A stretch of 64,000 nt of DNA from contig JAZGTH010000146.1 of the NCBI GenBank assembly GCA_036877525.1, forward strand, positions 214,001 to 278,000, written 5' to 3'. Of the stretch, positions 44,832 through 56,784 are shown piece by piece (the stretch's first letter is position 1; each line of letters begins with the position of its first letter). The DNA is from Chromobotia macracanthus (lineage: Eukaryota; Chordata; Actinopteri; Cypriniformes; Botiidae). The notes under the pieces were generated by a model. That model saw only the letters and a list, made by a program, of their open reading frames with translations. It did no database searches and had not been told where the DNA came from. Both the position numbers and the translations under genes were made by a program.

Positions 44832-46077
44832 CAGGTTCCTTTTCGAGGGAACTCAACACTGCGTCAGGCTTGACGCTATGGGGAATGCCTTCGGTGTGAC
44901 TGGTGTCTGAATCTCGTGTCTAATCCGAGGGTCGTAGGCAGGGCCAGAGGCAGAGTGTGGCTGACCGTGCACCTCCCCCCTCTCGATGTAAGGCACGGAG
45001 GAGGCGTGATGCCAGACACAGGAGGCAGGAGGCGAAGGACACCCGAGCTGAGGCTCAGGCGGGAGTATAGTATTCTCACACCAACCACTTCCCCCCTCCT
45101 GCCCCTTATCTTCTGTCCTTCAAAAGTGACAGGCACCCACATTAAGCATCATGGGTGGGACCCATAATGTGAGATTTTATTTTAATGTGGACCCAACCAC
45201 CCCTGGTGAGCCTCTTTTTGATTCCTTTATTCCCTTTAAGTGAGTGCTTGTTGCCAACACCTTCCTCGTTGTGTTACCTGGAGTTTTGGTGTCGGTCGAG
45301 ACCGTGGTTCAAGGTCTGGAGCCATTTCGGCCTCCCCCTTGGATAGTGAGTCAAAAGGCTCTCCTGGCTGGGAGAGCACCTTGAGGGCGGAGTCCCCTGG
45401 TGCTATTTCAGCCCAGCTGCTGAGCTCTTAGGGATTCTGCCCTCTTGGTGATTGATATGGGTATTTTCATTTGGTTGGCACAGTGGCACCCTCCCTCTGT
45501 GGTAGAGAGTAGTGATGAAAGTAATAGGGTCCTCAGCCTTTCACCTCCCAGCTGGCAAAGGAAATAGTGTGTTGGATGGTGGCAGCTAGCGATCAGCTGA
45601 CTCCTGTCCGACTGCTATCACACCCCATGGGAGCTTCGCCTTCCTGAGGCACGGGCGAGCATAGAGAGCGCTTGATGATATGTCCCTCCCGCTCCCCCAG
45701 AGCCCCATCAGGGCCAGTTACTGCAGTCAGTGATGGCTGTTTTCCACTGTTCTGGCCCAGGGTGAGCTGGGCTAACACCCAGTATAGGGGCGCCCTGCAC
45801 TCCCTACAGGGCTCGCTGGAGAGGACAGCGTTTCTTTGGGGGATAAAGAGTAGCTAGTTGTAACTAGCTCCCCGTTATTATGTGCTGATTCTCTGGGGTT
45901 TGGATCGAGTTGCACCCTCTCTTTTTGGAGGGTCCTCTGCTCCCGGTAGTCATCAGGAGGAAGAGGACATGACGGTGGCCATTGTTGATGAGCTCACCTC
46001 GGGACTATGACTCCTGGGCTGTGTGAAGAGTAGTACCCTACAGAGGGTACCGAGGTTACATAAGTAACCAAGAGACG
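44832..46077. mobile_element. GC-rich degraded transposable element, about 1.25 kb
   Basis: Composition jumps sharply from AT-rich to GC-rich between these limits. The left end reads ACAGGTTCCTTTTCGAGGGA, ACTCAACACTGCGTCAGG and CTTGACGCTATGGGGAATGC. The right end reads CAGAGGGTACCGAGGTTAC, ATAAGTAACCAAGAGACG. Read inward the right end (CTTGGTTACTTATGTAACC, TCGGTACCCTCTG) is similar to the left end, so the element has imperfect inverted ends. I know this wording (TACGTAACC-GGTTCCCT-GACGCTGCGTC-GACGCTATGGGGAACGC) as very abundant in cyprinid genomes, perhaps related to DIRS-like elements, but the class is uncertain. The open frames inside (up to 88 codons) show no reverse transcriptase, recombinase or transposase motif. 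Confidence 0.6.
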
Positions 46078-46690
46078 TTATTCTTCATTTTTCCTTTCCC
46101 TAATTAAAATGTTTTAAAATAAATATATCCCTTTATACACACTTAATAAACAAAGACCAGTTCTGTAATATAATTCAAAATTGAATATATAGTATTTTAA
46201 TATTATGTAATGTAAGCAAAGTTCACATTTAAGTGAATCTCATAAAACATGTGAATAACATGTTCATGTCACATTTCACCCCAAAAAGAAAAGATTTTTC
46301 TGCATTTTTGCATTATTTTATTTTATGGCAAACAGAACATTTCCCTAACGAAAGTATTAACCTTTTTTGGGAGTCAAATAATACCATTTTTGCAAACATA
46401 AAATGAAATTCCCACAATAATTTCTAAATAACCCAGAAAATTCCTCTAATGGAAGATGTGCTATATGTTTGTTTTAGAATTAAACTAGAAAAATAAACAC
46501 TCCTCTACGTTTCATTGAAAGATCAGACAGGAATGAGCTGAAATCAAAAATTTCCATTATTCCATACTGAAAATATGATGGACATCTCTCCTGAAATTTT
46601 ACCTCATGACCCAGCAACTTCCTTTGGACAAACTATCTTTCTCTACTCACACTCCATCTGCATTAGTTCAACAGCCATCAGCTCTGAAAG
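46078..46690. other. Gene desert; possible decayed repeat at 46150-46450
   Basis: GTGAATCTCATAAAACATG, TGTCACATTTCACCCCAAAA and ACCTTTTTTGGGAGTCAAA read like a decayed dispersed fish repeat. No family is named with confidence. Confidence 0.35.
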
Positions 46691-47240
46691 AGACAATAGA
46701 GACTTCTTATAATGTCTATTCATTTACTTTTCCCTTGTTTGTCTTTTAATGAACTCTAGACACGATTAACAGGGTTTAATGTGTGATAGGATGGGGAATG
46801 GGTTGTAATTTTGGAATGGAAATGGCCAATCTGTCCTTTCAGTCTGCGTTTGATACCACTGTGCATTCTGTCTCTCGTAGCGCTTTGCGAGATGTCTGCC
46901 CCATGTCACTATTCCAGGCTGATCACAAGCACTGTCAAGTTCTTAGTTAGCCAAGGGGCTCTCAGAATGTTCTTCTGTATCGAAGACTGGAGTGTCGATG
47001 ATTAGAAGGGAAGTTTGTTGAAGGATCCGTGGAAGAAAATTGGTCTCTCCCCAAATACTGGCCCAGCCTTGTTTAGGAGTAGAAAAGGTTCTGGAGAACT
47101 GAAGGCTTAGTCTAAATCTGAGCGACAAAAGTGCTGAAACCAACACAGGGGCTTTGAAGTTTTCAGAGAAGCATTGCATTAGTCAGAAAAAATTCCCTTT
47201 TCTCCTCTTCAACATTTAGCCAAAGCCAAATGAAGAGCTT
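46691..47240. promoter_or_regulatory. Candidate conserved non-coding element
   Basis: This 0.5-kb block has even composition and no repeat signature, between AT-rich flanks. It includes CTCGTAGCGCTTTGCGAG (a near-palindrome), GGCTGATCACAAGC and CCAAGGGGCTCTCAG. Open frames of 64 and 78 codons overlap on opposite strands without family motifs. Confidence 0.33.
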
Positions 47241-48889
47241 GTGTAGGAGAAGCCAAGTTTATTCAATCAGAAATTAGCTACAGGCTAATAATTATTGTTG
47301 TACATGACCACCACCCTCTGATGTAACAGTGAAAGCTATAATACTCTATATGCAATTAAATGAGAGTTTCAGGACAGTAAATCACAGAAAACAATGTTGA
47401 GGTTAGAAAGTACAATTTTAATGTCTTTAAAATGTCAGTGTTTCAATTCTGTGCCACATCGGCAATGGGGTCAATTGACTTGAGACTGTGCTACATAGAT
47501 TAGAAACAATTATAAAATGTAAACTTTTATAGATTATAAAAAGTAGATTAATGCAACACAATGACGGGGATTTCTAATGCACATGTATTTATTTAAATGG
47601 TTCAAATTGTGTTAAATAGTGTTATAGTTATCAGCAGTTAACTCTTAATTCATAAACCAACTTCAATCTTAGTATACTTAATTAGTCGTATTAATATATA
47701 TCTTATAATGAACAATGTTGCAATACAGTTGCAATAATACCATGTATTCTGTTTTGTACATGTAATTTTTCTGTTTTCTGTGTTTTGTTTTTCATTATAT
47801 GTAAAGCTGCTTTAAAGCAATGCAACATATTGTAAAAACTGAGTTGCAGATGTTGTTCCCTGCAGTCTTCCCTACAATTATTCTTGGAAGTGTTGAGGTC
47901 ATAAACCTGGTCTGCCACATTCTCTGAACAAAAAAGAATTTATAAACTCTCTGAAACTATTATCAGTTAATGAAAAATGCACTGCAAGTCTTTTCCTTAC
48001 ATTTCAGAGCTCAATATTTTGGCATAAACTTGGGAGTCTTTTGCATTAAAAGTATATGGGCTGATATATACTATGTTATCATTTGTAGCAGCTGATATTA
48101 CTTAAAAAATGAAGTTAAAAAAAATGTTAAATGTGCCATTTTTACCCTGGCACATCAAAGATAAAACACTGATTCCCGACCTACCAAATCCTCAAATCAA
48201 TAGTGATAATCCATAAAAAATGGAGGATGAAAGAGCATTATTTCCATAAGGAAAACTGACAGTAGCTATGCAATATAAACTTTTGAGTTCACATATTCTG
48301 ACGTGCACAGACAAAGATATTAAATATAATACCGCATTTATGCCCTTGAATTGAAAGAACAACTGTTCACATAAATGTAAGAAGAATGAACTTACATTAC
48401 ATTTTTTTAGAAAAATGTATCATCACCACTGTGCCATTGAAAATTCTTATTGTTTGAAAAAATTAATATTATAATTTTATGATAAATTGTTGACATCTAG
48501 CAAGTTAGTGAGAGAGCCTCCAATTTATTTCTTTTAAACTTCAAAAGGGTATAAAATGTCAAAAACTTACCACTTCCCATACGGAGTGGGAGGTGGACTT
48601 TTTTTTCCACTATGTCATTTTCGAGGTGCATTTGCCTCATCTGCCAGTCTGTCATCGCTATACTGAAGAAGGGAAATGTGGAGTGGCATTTTCGTTCATA
48701 CAAACTATGACACTGACTTCCCTCCAAAAAGTGAACTGACCGTCTGATTCTATTCAGTGCAAGTCATCAGAGTAAAGTAATGACAAATGTACAGAGTTGT
48801 GCAATATGGTTTCATGTAGTTATGCAAGCTACACCAACATATATTGTGCATATAAAGAATTCTCAATATATTCATAAAAAAATGTGTTT
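47241..48889. other. Gene desert, AT-rich
   Basis: No gene or named repeat was seen. Open frames at 47703-47918 and 48497-48727 (minus strand) lack signatures. Confidence 0.45.
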
Positions 48890-48970
48890 TGTATTTTTAT
48901 AGTAGGTAGATCATTTTGACTTGGTCATTTTATAAGTAGCTCACAAGCCAAAAAAGTGTGGGCACCCCTG
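48890..48970 (+). mobile_element. hAT transposon right end
   Basis: AGTAGGTAGATCATTTTGAC, then AAGTAGCTCACAAGCCAAAA and AAGTGTGGGCACCCCTG match the end of hAT elements whose terminal repeat, read inward, is CAGGGGTGCCCACACTTTTT. No matching left end was found upstream within a few kilobases, so it is a fragment. Confidence 0.65.
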
Positions 48971-49034
48971 CTGTAGTGTCTAAAGTGCAAGTGGGAATAT
49001 TTCTAACATGTAAAAAATAATGTGAGGTAATAGC

Positions 49035-49215
49035 CTGACCTTTTCTCTTAAGTAGCTCTTCAAACATGAGCCTGTTATTTTCCTTTTGATGGCTTATTAA
49101 TTACGCTCATTTGCTTAATGAAGAGTCTTTAGATAGATCTATGTGGTAATGACTGTCTGTTCATGTGCACTTCTTGACACTTTGTTTAGCCTTAAAGGTT
49201 TAATTAGCTTATTTT
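49035..49215. promoter_or_regulatory. Candidate conserved non-coding element
   Basis: GATGGCTTATTAATTACGCTC, ATTTGCTTAATGAAGAG and GTGGTAATGACTG lie in a repeat-free block with several homeodomain-type cores. Confidence 0.38.
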
Positions 49216-49305
49216 ATTATTTAATAAGATAACACACGTACAGTGAGCAGAGAACACAAATAATGAAACTGCTTGTGATTTCAGTTTATGTGCTAATAAC
49301 AGCCA

Positions 49306-49346
49306 CCGTGGCTTTGTCCCTTTGTGATTGTTGGACAAAGCCACGG
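49306..49346. repeat. Perfect 14-bp GC-rich stem hairpin
   Basis: CCGTGGCTTTGTCC (49306-49319) and GGACAAAGCCACGG (49333-49346) are exact reverse complements around a 13-base loop. No T run follows. The stem is much more GC-rich than its surroundings. Confidence 0.96.
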
Positions 49347-52085
49347 CAAGAACAGTTTTAAAAGTTTGTCCGACAAGTCAAACAATCTTGGCATAGACCT
49401 GTCTGATGTACAGACACAGGAATATACTAACAACTAAACAGACCTAAACAGAAAATGATGTGCATACTTAGGCATGAGGTGTGTAGGTATGAGATTTTGA
49501 TGTTTGAGTACCTTAAACAAACAATATCACGGTTTTGTGGTATGGTGGTATTGCAGTAACAGCTCTAAATATGTCATTTGTACATGTCTGTTTAAAAACA
49601 ACAACTTTTTTTCCCTTGAACACAATATATTATTTTTTAAGCATTGCAGAATATTTGGAACACTAGTAAACATGTATGTCAGGTTAAATAATGAAATTAA
49701 TAAAATAAACTGAAAAGAGACACGCCCATCTTTATTCGTTTATTAGCTATTAAAGGGAGAAGTTCTAGGGGTTTACCTCCTTTAGCTGTCCTACACGCAG
49801 GTGACCGAATGCATGCACTAACTGTAGGGGGTGTCATGTTACTCTCTATGCTGCACAGAACCTGAGGGGCTCCTGTACTTTTCATCTTTGACGAGACATG
49901 AAAAACAACTGGAAAATTTTAGAGGTTTTAAAACTTTTTCAAACCACTGTATACCGTGAAACTGGTAACCAGCCCATACCTACTCTGGAGGTAGTAAAAA
50001 ATTTGGATTGCCAGCCATGTTTCAGTGTACTTGAATCACTTTGACAATGGAACAACCCTAGACATGTTTGACTACCTTGGCAGTATACTTGTTAGTAAAC
50101 AAGCCTATGATTTGCTGCTTGGCATTGGTCAGTGGTTGGTTATATGATGGGCAACAACTTTCTTTTAAATGGACAAGAATGTGCATATGCCTCCGAGTGC
50201 AAGATCATCAATATTTTTGATCATTTCCATTAGAGTAAGGCTTCAAATTCTAAATTCATATGTCTGATAAACATTTAATGTCAACTTTTAGAAATACACT
50301 AGCATATTGATGACTCCATAGCAAACAGACACGGACTAAAAGCCACAGAACTCCAGTTTTGATTTACTGGGGTCTTTAACAGTCGATCTTGACACAGGTC
50401 TCAATGGTGTGAAAAGCTCCCATTAGCAATGGTATATAATTTTTCAGCTGAAAGTGTTCATATTGATTGAAATATGATTCAAAAGCGTAAGGCAAAATTT
50501 TTCATATCCTAACATTTTCCTATGACTGAACATGTTTTGTCGATATTATTTAACAATTTTACTCTTCTTTATAAATTGTTCCCTGACTGATCACTTATAT
50601 ATATGATGGTTGACATATGATGGACATATTCCCAACAAATCCCTAGCAAGATTAGGACACATTGTTTGATGCTTTGCAATTTATTTTCAATGTATGTCTT
50701 GATTAAGGTCAACAAAAAAATTGCTTGAAAATTGCTTTATTGCTTGACAAAGTGGAACCTGAGGACAATTCCAAATCAGCGGAGAAAGGGTGGGAAGTTT
50801 GCTTAAAAAAATCAAAAAGTTCATCAAATGAGGAGGGCCTGAATACAGCATATCAGTCCAGCCAATAAAAAAATCGAGTGTCAGTTTTGGGCACATGCAT
50901 CATCAGTCATTTTCATAACAGCCAATTTAGCTGATGAATAAACAGCTCGGTTGAGTGTTTTGATGCCCATGTTGGATTTACATAAATGTTATTCTGGAGG
51001 ACATATTCAATGATCACCTTTAGCCCCTGACAGCAATCTGTCCTTTTGCTTATATAACAGACTCTAATGTAAAGACCCTGAGGGCCAAAGGGGATTTGCA
51101 GGTGTTATGTGCTTGTGCACACATTGCATTTGGGTTAATTACTTGGCACTTGACCTACTGCTGCAAAAAAACATCGCAGAGTGAGAACTCCAATATGATT
51201 TCTGTCCAACCTTGGCCTGTGGCTTCAGGAATAATGGACAAATTCAAATTAGGGCTGTCAATTGCTCCAAAATTGTAATCAAGTTAATTACATGACATAG
51301 AGATTAATTTATCAAATAAATGACACAATATGTGCATTGAAAAGCACATTATGTCACATTATTATTACATCACAGTTAACAATATTTGGTTCCAATGGAA
51401 CATTAATTTGACTGCAAAATGATCAGTTTTTTATTTTATTTTTATTTACTTGACTATGTTTGTGAGAAAATGTGTGTGTGCAAGAGAGAAAAGGGGGTAA
51501 CAGCACCGAGCATGCGTGTGTGATTCATGTAAATATGGGAAAATATTTGCATGTAATGAAAGTCAAATGCTAAGAATTCATTAATGCAATAAGCACACAT
51601 TACTTTTAGATGTCAACAGACTGCTGAATTATAGTGTAGAAGTACTGCCTATGTAAAGGCAATCCCCCTGAAATATCCCTTTTGTGCCAACTGTGTATGT
51701 TTGTTGTCATTGTCATTGTTTTATTATTTTGTAGGCGAACATGAAAAATGTATGTTGTCTAGTTTCTTTTATTGTATTTTTATTTCGGATATTAAAATGA
51801 GCTTACCTAATTTATTCACCTTCACCACAATAATTTGAAGGAAAAACAAGTGTTTCTCTTTAATAAGTAACTTTTTGGCTGTTTGTGCCACTGTATCATA
51901 ATTCACACTAATGAGGGTGCATGTATATGAGCTTTCTGCTTTGAGCTGAGTTAGCATTTGTCTAGAGCAGTCAGTAAAGTATGCCCTTGCATGTAGATTC
52001 AGAACATCCATCATATGTCAGCCATAATACATTCTCTAATTCTGTAATTATAACCACCAGAATCTTGTTACTAATCTACATAGTA
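49347..52085. other. Gene desert, no gene supported
   Basis: The part at 49500-49560 and 49930-49985 holds ATCACGGTTTTGTGGTATGG and TGTATACCGTGAAACTGG, which could be decayed ends of a fish repeat with an ACCGTGA motif, but pairing is poor. The rest is AT-rich DNA, with a short, more mixed part at 50990-51250. Confidence 0.4.
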
Positions 52086-52490
52086 CAACTGAAACTTTAG
52101 AGAGCCATATTGGGGTCATTTGCTTCATCCTGGGCTTGTAAATTCACACACAGGTAAAGGTAATTAATGCAATTTATGTCGGGTACAGAAACTATATGCT
52201 GGAAAAGTTAAAAGCTTGCAGGGGGTTTCATTCAAAGGGCTCTCATTGTCATCTGATTAAGTATTTGATTTAGTTCGTCAAATTGTCCTTATAATTGCTG
52301 TCTTGAATGTTCTTGAAAAGCTAGTGTAGATTACTTATATTTTCATCTAGATGATTAATGACAAGATTTATTAATCACAGAGAATGTCTGGCTGTCTTCA
52401 AAGACATTCAATGCGGAGCAGTGATTTGATTCAATTACAGGAAATTGCTTCACAAAGGCAAAATCAATTCAGCAGGGGTGGTCACAAATC
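52086..52490. promoter_or_regulatory. Candidate conserved non-coding element
   Basis: Repeat-free, with CAGGTAAAGGTAATTAATGC, TCATTGTCATCTGATTAAG, CTAGATGATTAATGACAAG, ATTTATTAATCACAG, GTCTTCAAAGACATTCAATG and GATTTGATTCAATTACAGG. This density of TAAT, GATTA and ATTGT-type words is typical of developmental enhancers. Inference by wording only. Confidence 0.45.
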
Positions 52491-53509
52491 TAGCTGTACA
52501 TATTCTTATAAACAATAGTTGCCCAAAAGCCTGCTATTACGATTTCGGTGGTGAAAACAAAGCCATTAAAACAAACAGAGTAGAAAAAGTTGCACCCATC
52601 TTGCTTTAACAAAGCAGTACTTTGAACAAAGTTTCCGTTCGATTAGACCAAACTGCGAAATAAAGGGTAGAGTTGATAAGTATTAACTGCACATCAATTT
52701 CCTTTGTTCGAAGCAACTATGGTAAGGCTCATTTCTCAAAAGGTGTTCTTAGTTAGTAATAACAATACCTAAACTTTTGGACATTTACAAAAGGAACCAT
52801 GCCAGCAATGTTTAGTCGTGCACCACTAAAGCATTACTCTGGTAACATCTTTACCTTGTTGTGGATGATTTACCTTGTTTTGATTGTTGTCATATGATCA
52901 AGCTTCACATAATTCTGCAAATATTGGTTAGTTTGGCTTTTATGTGAACACGTTATTGGCAGTAAGGCTATTATGTAAACACATTATTTGGTGTACTTTT
53001 TGTGAGAAATACTAAAATTATGTTTCTGTTTTATCATTAATTATCGTTATCATTAAATATAGCTACAGCCACATCTCCCTAATTTAGCAAGTTTATAGTT
53101 TCTAACAGGAGTTTATGGTACAACAGTAAATCGTTATACATTCAAGCCCTGTAATTACTAGTTGAAAGTCACACATTAAACTGCACTAGCATTGGTCCCT
53201 AAAGTGCCGATATCTCAAAATAACCACCGGTTGAGGAGCTCTACTGAAAATGTAACATTGATTTGACTCATCCGCATCAGCATTAGGTGTCTGAGGTGAA
53301 AGACGTGATAATAGGTTTATCTCACCTGCTGTTATTTTTATCAAATGTGTTTTCCTGACAAGCAGAAATTGCACCGAGTCTGCACACGTGTCTGTTTGGC
53401 AACACACACCAGTTTCATGTCCTTTAGCTACTTAATTTATATTTTAAATATAAATTATACTATAATTTAAAATACATCATCTAGTCAGACTGTTCTTACT
53501 AAGACTATT
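52491..53509. other. Gene desert, nothing recognised
   Basis: This is AT-rich sequence without a gene or named repeat; the 73-codon minus frame at 53186-53407 is without features. Confidence 0.45.
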
Positions 53510-53815
53510 CTTAGCATCTGCTCCGCAAAGAAATATACTTCAAGTTAGTTTTATTAAGTATATATAAGCAAAGATCAAGTATTTTTTAAGTATACTTCAT
53601 GTAGTAAGTACTAATACTAATATACTTGTGTACTGTTTGAAAAACTACATGGGAATAAATTGGCTCACTTTTTAGTTCATAAAAGTGCTTGAGAAGTATG
53701 TATAAAGTACAGTTTAAGTTTACTTTAAAGTCTAAAGTAAACTTTCTTATTTTTGTTTAAAAGAAGTATACTAATAGCACACTTGAATAAACTTCTTTTT
53801 TGTAAAGGACACTAT
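53510..53815. repeat. Dispersed repeat rich in AAGTATACTT words
   Basis: TTAAGTATACTTCATGTAG, AATACTAATATACTTGTG, TTTTTAGTTCATAAAAGTGC, AAAAGAAGTATACTAATAGC and ACACTTGAATAAACTTC recur with inverted AAGTATACTT cores. It resembles a known type of cyprinid repeat with the same wording. Ends are approximate. Confidence 0.5.
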
Positions 53816-54166
53816 GAACTACATAAAGCTTTTCAATGGGGAAAATCCTGTCAGATATAATTTATTTCTGCAATCAGAGAAGTATTTATCTCACACAAAA
53901 ACAATAAAGATGTCAATTAGGGTGACAGCATTGAAGTGAACAGATAAATGTACAGTAAACACAACTAATGCAACAAGAAAACACTGATTTATAATACAGG
54001 GAATAGTCAATCTTTTTATTAACGGTTCATTGAACCATTCAGTCAGATTGATTCACTAAAATGAATCTGAAAGAGGGCATTTTGATGTATCGTGTCTTTT
54101 CTTCTGTTGGTTGTGTGCAACATGGAACCAGAGATGTACATTAAAACCAGTGATGTAGCAAATACA

Positions 54167-54310
54167 TTTCTTTTTCTGTTGAACACAAAAGAAGATATTT
54201 TAAAGAATGTTTGTAGACTGAATGGATGAACAGTTTTTGTAGCACCATTGACTTTAATGTTCAATGTTTGTAAACTGAACAGTTTTGGGGCACCATTGAT
54301 TTCAATGACT
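54167..54310 (+). repeat. Dispersed cyprinid-type repeat, copy 3, with internal duplication
   Basis: TTTTTCTGTTGAACACAAAA, GAAGATATTTTAAAGAATG is the middle of the same family as 3691-3840. It is followed by two tandem partial copies of the next part: GTTTGTAGACTGAATGG to CACCATTGACTTTAATG, then GTTTGTAAACTGAACAG to CACCATTGATTTCAATG. Confidence 0.7.
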
Positions 54311-54812
54311 TGACAAACATGCTTTGATTTTGCTTATGTTTTTCTTGCAGATACGGTAGTTATTCTGACTGATACTGACACTTATTGGGGTGGATGAAGC
54401 ACCAAACAGCAGCCTTCACTTCTGTCATTGTAAAAATGCTGTATTCACAACCAGCCATTGTTAATTAATTCCGTAGGAAAAATTGTCCCATATCAGTGGG
54501 TATTTTGGACAATGGGACTTGTATTCAGCTTTTCATATGATCTCAGCATTGACCCTCATGAGGGGACCTGCTCCATGTACAATAAATAAGCACTTATTAG
54601 ACTACCGATTTTACTAAAATCATCTTTTACACACAACTTTATAATTTAAGTATTATTCTTAATGAGTAAAATATTTTACAATGAAGGTATGCTTTTAATT
54701 TAGTATTAGTCCATGCAATCCAGATTTGATAGTATGGCAAAAAGTGGGACATTTCATAGTTCACTTTATCATTGAAAGGAGTGATAGCATCTCTATATAC
54801 TGTAACCACATC
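54311..54812. other. Gene desert, nothing recognised
   Basis: AT-rich DNA between a repeat and the solo LTR. The 76-codon minus frame ending at 54869 reaches into the LTR and is accidental. Confidence 0.45.
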
Positions 54813-54817
54813 CCCAT

Positions 54818-55143
54818 TGTCACGTAGGGAACAAGGAATGGAACGAGGAGCGGGATGAAGATAATCCAAATGAAAAGGCTTTAATTATAATCCACATAGA
54901 ACTGCAATGCATAGACATGAACCTAAAATCAACGTAGTAAATGCAATAACCAATAAAGGAGAGGATAGAAAGGAGAACCTAAATAGGGAGGCTGACTAGG
55001 GACAAACAGGTGAGGGCTATTGACTAATGATGACTAAACGAGAACAGGAACATGACCAAATAAGGAAAAACAGGAACTAAACCAAAACAGAAGACCGGAA
55101 TAAACTGAACCAGGACACAACACAAGAGTTCATAAGGGTGACA
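54818..55143 (-). mobile_element. Solo LTR, 326 bp, gypsy-like, with 5-bp target duplication
   Basis: The element begins TGTCACGTAGGG and ends AAGGGTGACA, and is flanked on both sides by CCCAT (54813-54817 and 55144-55148). TG...CA ends plus a 5-bp direct duplication are the mark of LTR-retrotransposon insertion. On the minus strand it reads TGTCACCC, then GTTC/TTTG-rich sequence (GTCCTGGTTCAGTTTATTCC), CTCCCTATTTAGG, an AATTAAAG poly(A)-like word and GATTATCTTCATCCCGCTCC, the usual order in fish gypsy LTRs. No internal coding region is present, so it is a product of LTR-LTR recombination. Confidence 0.85.
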
Positions 55144-55235
55144 CCCATCAAATATCAGATTGCTGTCATTTTATACTCTAGATATCTATCATTCTATTGC
55201 TGTCTGGCTCTGTGGTTATCAGTAGCCTATACATT

Positions 55236-55370
55236 CACTTTGAAAATGACAGTTTGATTCCTAGTCCAACTCCAGAGCTTGTCGTAAAATACCACAGTGT
55301 GGAAATACTGTGAAATTTTTACGACAGGTTCTGGAGCTGGTCTGGGAATCAAATTGTCATTTTCAAAGTG
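55236..55370. repeat. Long inverted repeat (54-bp arms), 135-bp foldback
   Basis: The left arm (55236-55289) starts CACTTTGAAAATGACAGTTT; the right arm (55317-55370) ends CAAATTGTCATTTTCAAAGTG read on the + strand from AAATTG onward. The 54-bp arms match as reverse complements at 48 positions, with the outermost 16 bp perfect. Inside, CACAGT and ACTGTG (about 55293-55312) extend the fold with an 8-base loop. It can form a nearly continuous hairpin of about 60 bp. It may be a foldback MITE or a hairpin RNA precursor. Confidence 0.93.
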
Positions 55371-56776
55371 ACAAGGCACTGATTTGCCCAGCTGGCAATG
55401 AGCAATTGGACGTATCTGTTGACAAATGGACACATGATCAGAGTTGGCAGAGTGCTGCAGGAGACAGAATGCCTCCAGCCACAGGTCTGTAGTTTTATCC
55501 TGCATTTGTATCACTCACACATTCCAGAGCAGCATGGGATAGGCAATGGGCTAAACATCAGGCAAACACTTTTAATTACAGTTTTGTGTAGGCCCAATTA
55601 CCATGTAAAATAAATCACCAGTTTGTTGTTTTCTGACTTGTTACGCACAGATATTTCGCTCCTAGAAACTACTAGATGGTGGAGTTTTCAGAGTCTGTTA
55701 TGGATTATCTGCCATAATTGACATTCTTGTTGTTATCTAGAAAACATCTAGATGGTCTAATTGTAATAAATCGTGTAAGAAACAGAATGTCAGCTGAACC
55801 ATCAGACAAGATCTTCTACAGCTGTTGCAAAATATTGCAACATATTGTTCCATAACAATGTGTATGTTTGTGTATCTCCCGAGCTGACAAATAACATGCA
55901 CAAGAACTTTTTTACAATGCCAATATGTAAGTTTAAATTATATATAATATTGTATGTGTAAGAGCAAGTTTATATTAAATGTTGTAATTGGTCTCCAATT
56001 GGTTTAACTCATGTTCTAATGATGGAATGTTTTTCTCACTTCCAATTTTTAGAATACAATGACACCAATTAAAAAGAACACAGCTGGGGAGAAATAATAG
56101 CCTGGGATAGGCACCTAGATATTTTATACAACGTTGTTGAAAATAGTCCAAGATAAAGTCTCATTTCAGCACAGGGCAGTGTTGTCACCTCTTGATATGT
56201 AATTTCAGCTCTGCATCAAAACTTGTGTGTACTGATGGGAAAATAGTTCACATGTATGTTGTCAGGGTATGTTTATACCAAAGGCTCCAATGTTTATGTG
56301 TGTGTTTGTGTGTGTGTACCAGTGCAAATATCTGTCCAGGTTGGAGCGGGTGTAAAGGAGGAGTGATTGTAGACCAGAACCTGGACGATATTACAAAAAG
56401 GAGCTGTGGGGTGATTAGAAGAAATCGGAAGATTCAAATCACCCTCCTCTTTTGCTGCTTATTTAATTAATTACCAATCCCTTCCACACACACGCACACA
56501 CACAAATTGCATGTTTTTCAATTATGATGATAACATATGTTAATTTGACCTCAGATCTGTTTGTTTACATGGTTTATGTAATTATCGCTGTATCTACATT
56601 GGTTGCTATAGTAACATATATATGTATAGTAGTACTACACATGTGGTTACATAGGCTTGTAAACATTGGGTTTAAGGTTTTAAATGTATTTTTTTTGGCG
56701 TTAACTAAACTAGAGAAAACATTTTTCGAATTTGTTGCATCTTTGAACTGAGGTTTGGATGCAATAATTACAGTAA
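55371..56776. other. Gene desert, no gene supported
   Basis: Open frames at 55310-55613, 56192-56470 and 56524-56751 lack family features; that at 56524 is hydrophobic but AT-driven. A TGTGTG-rich spot is at 56294-56320 and a CACACA-rich one at 56486-56503. Confidence 0.45.
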
Positions 56777-56784
56777 TGTGTGTG

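Noticed and set aside
45672..45857. Frames in the GC-rich block as genes
   Set aside because: They lie inside an element with transposon-like inverted ends and show no enzyme motif.
49500..49985. Complete transposon with ACCGTGA-type inverted ends
   Set aside because: The two ends share only short words and do not pair well enough to define an element.
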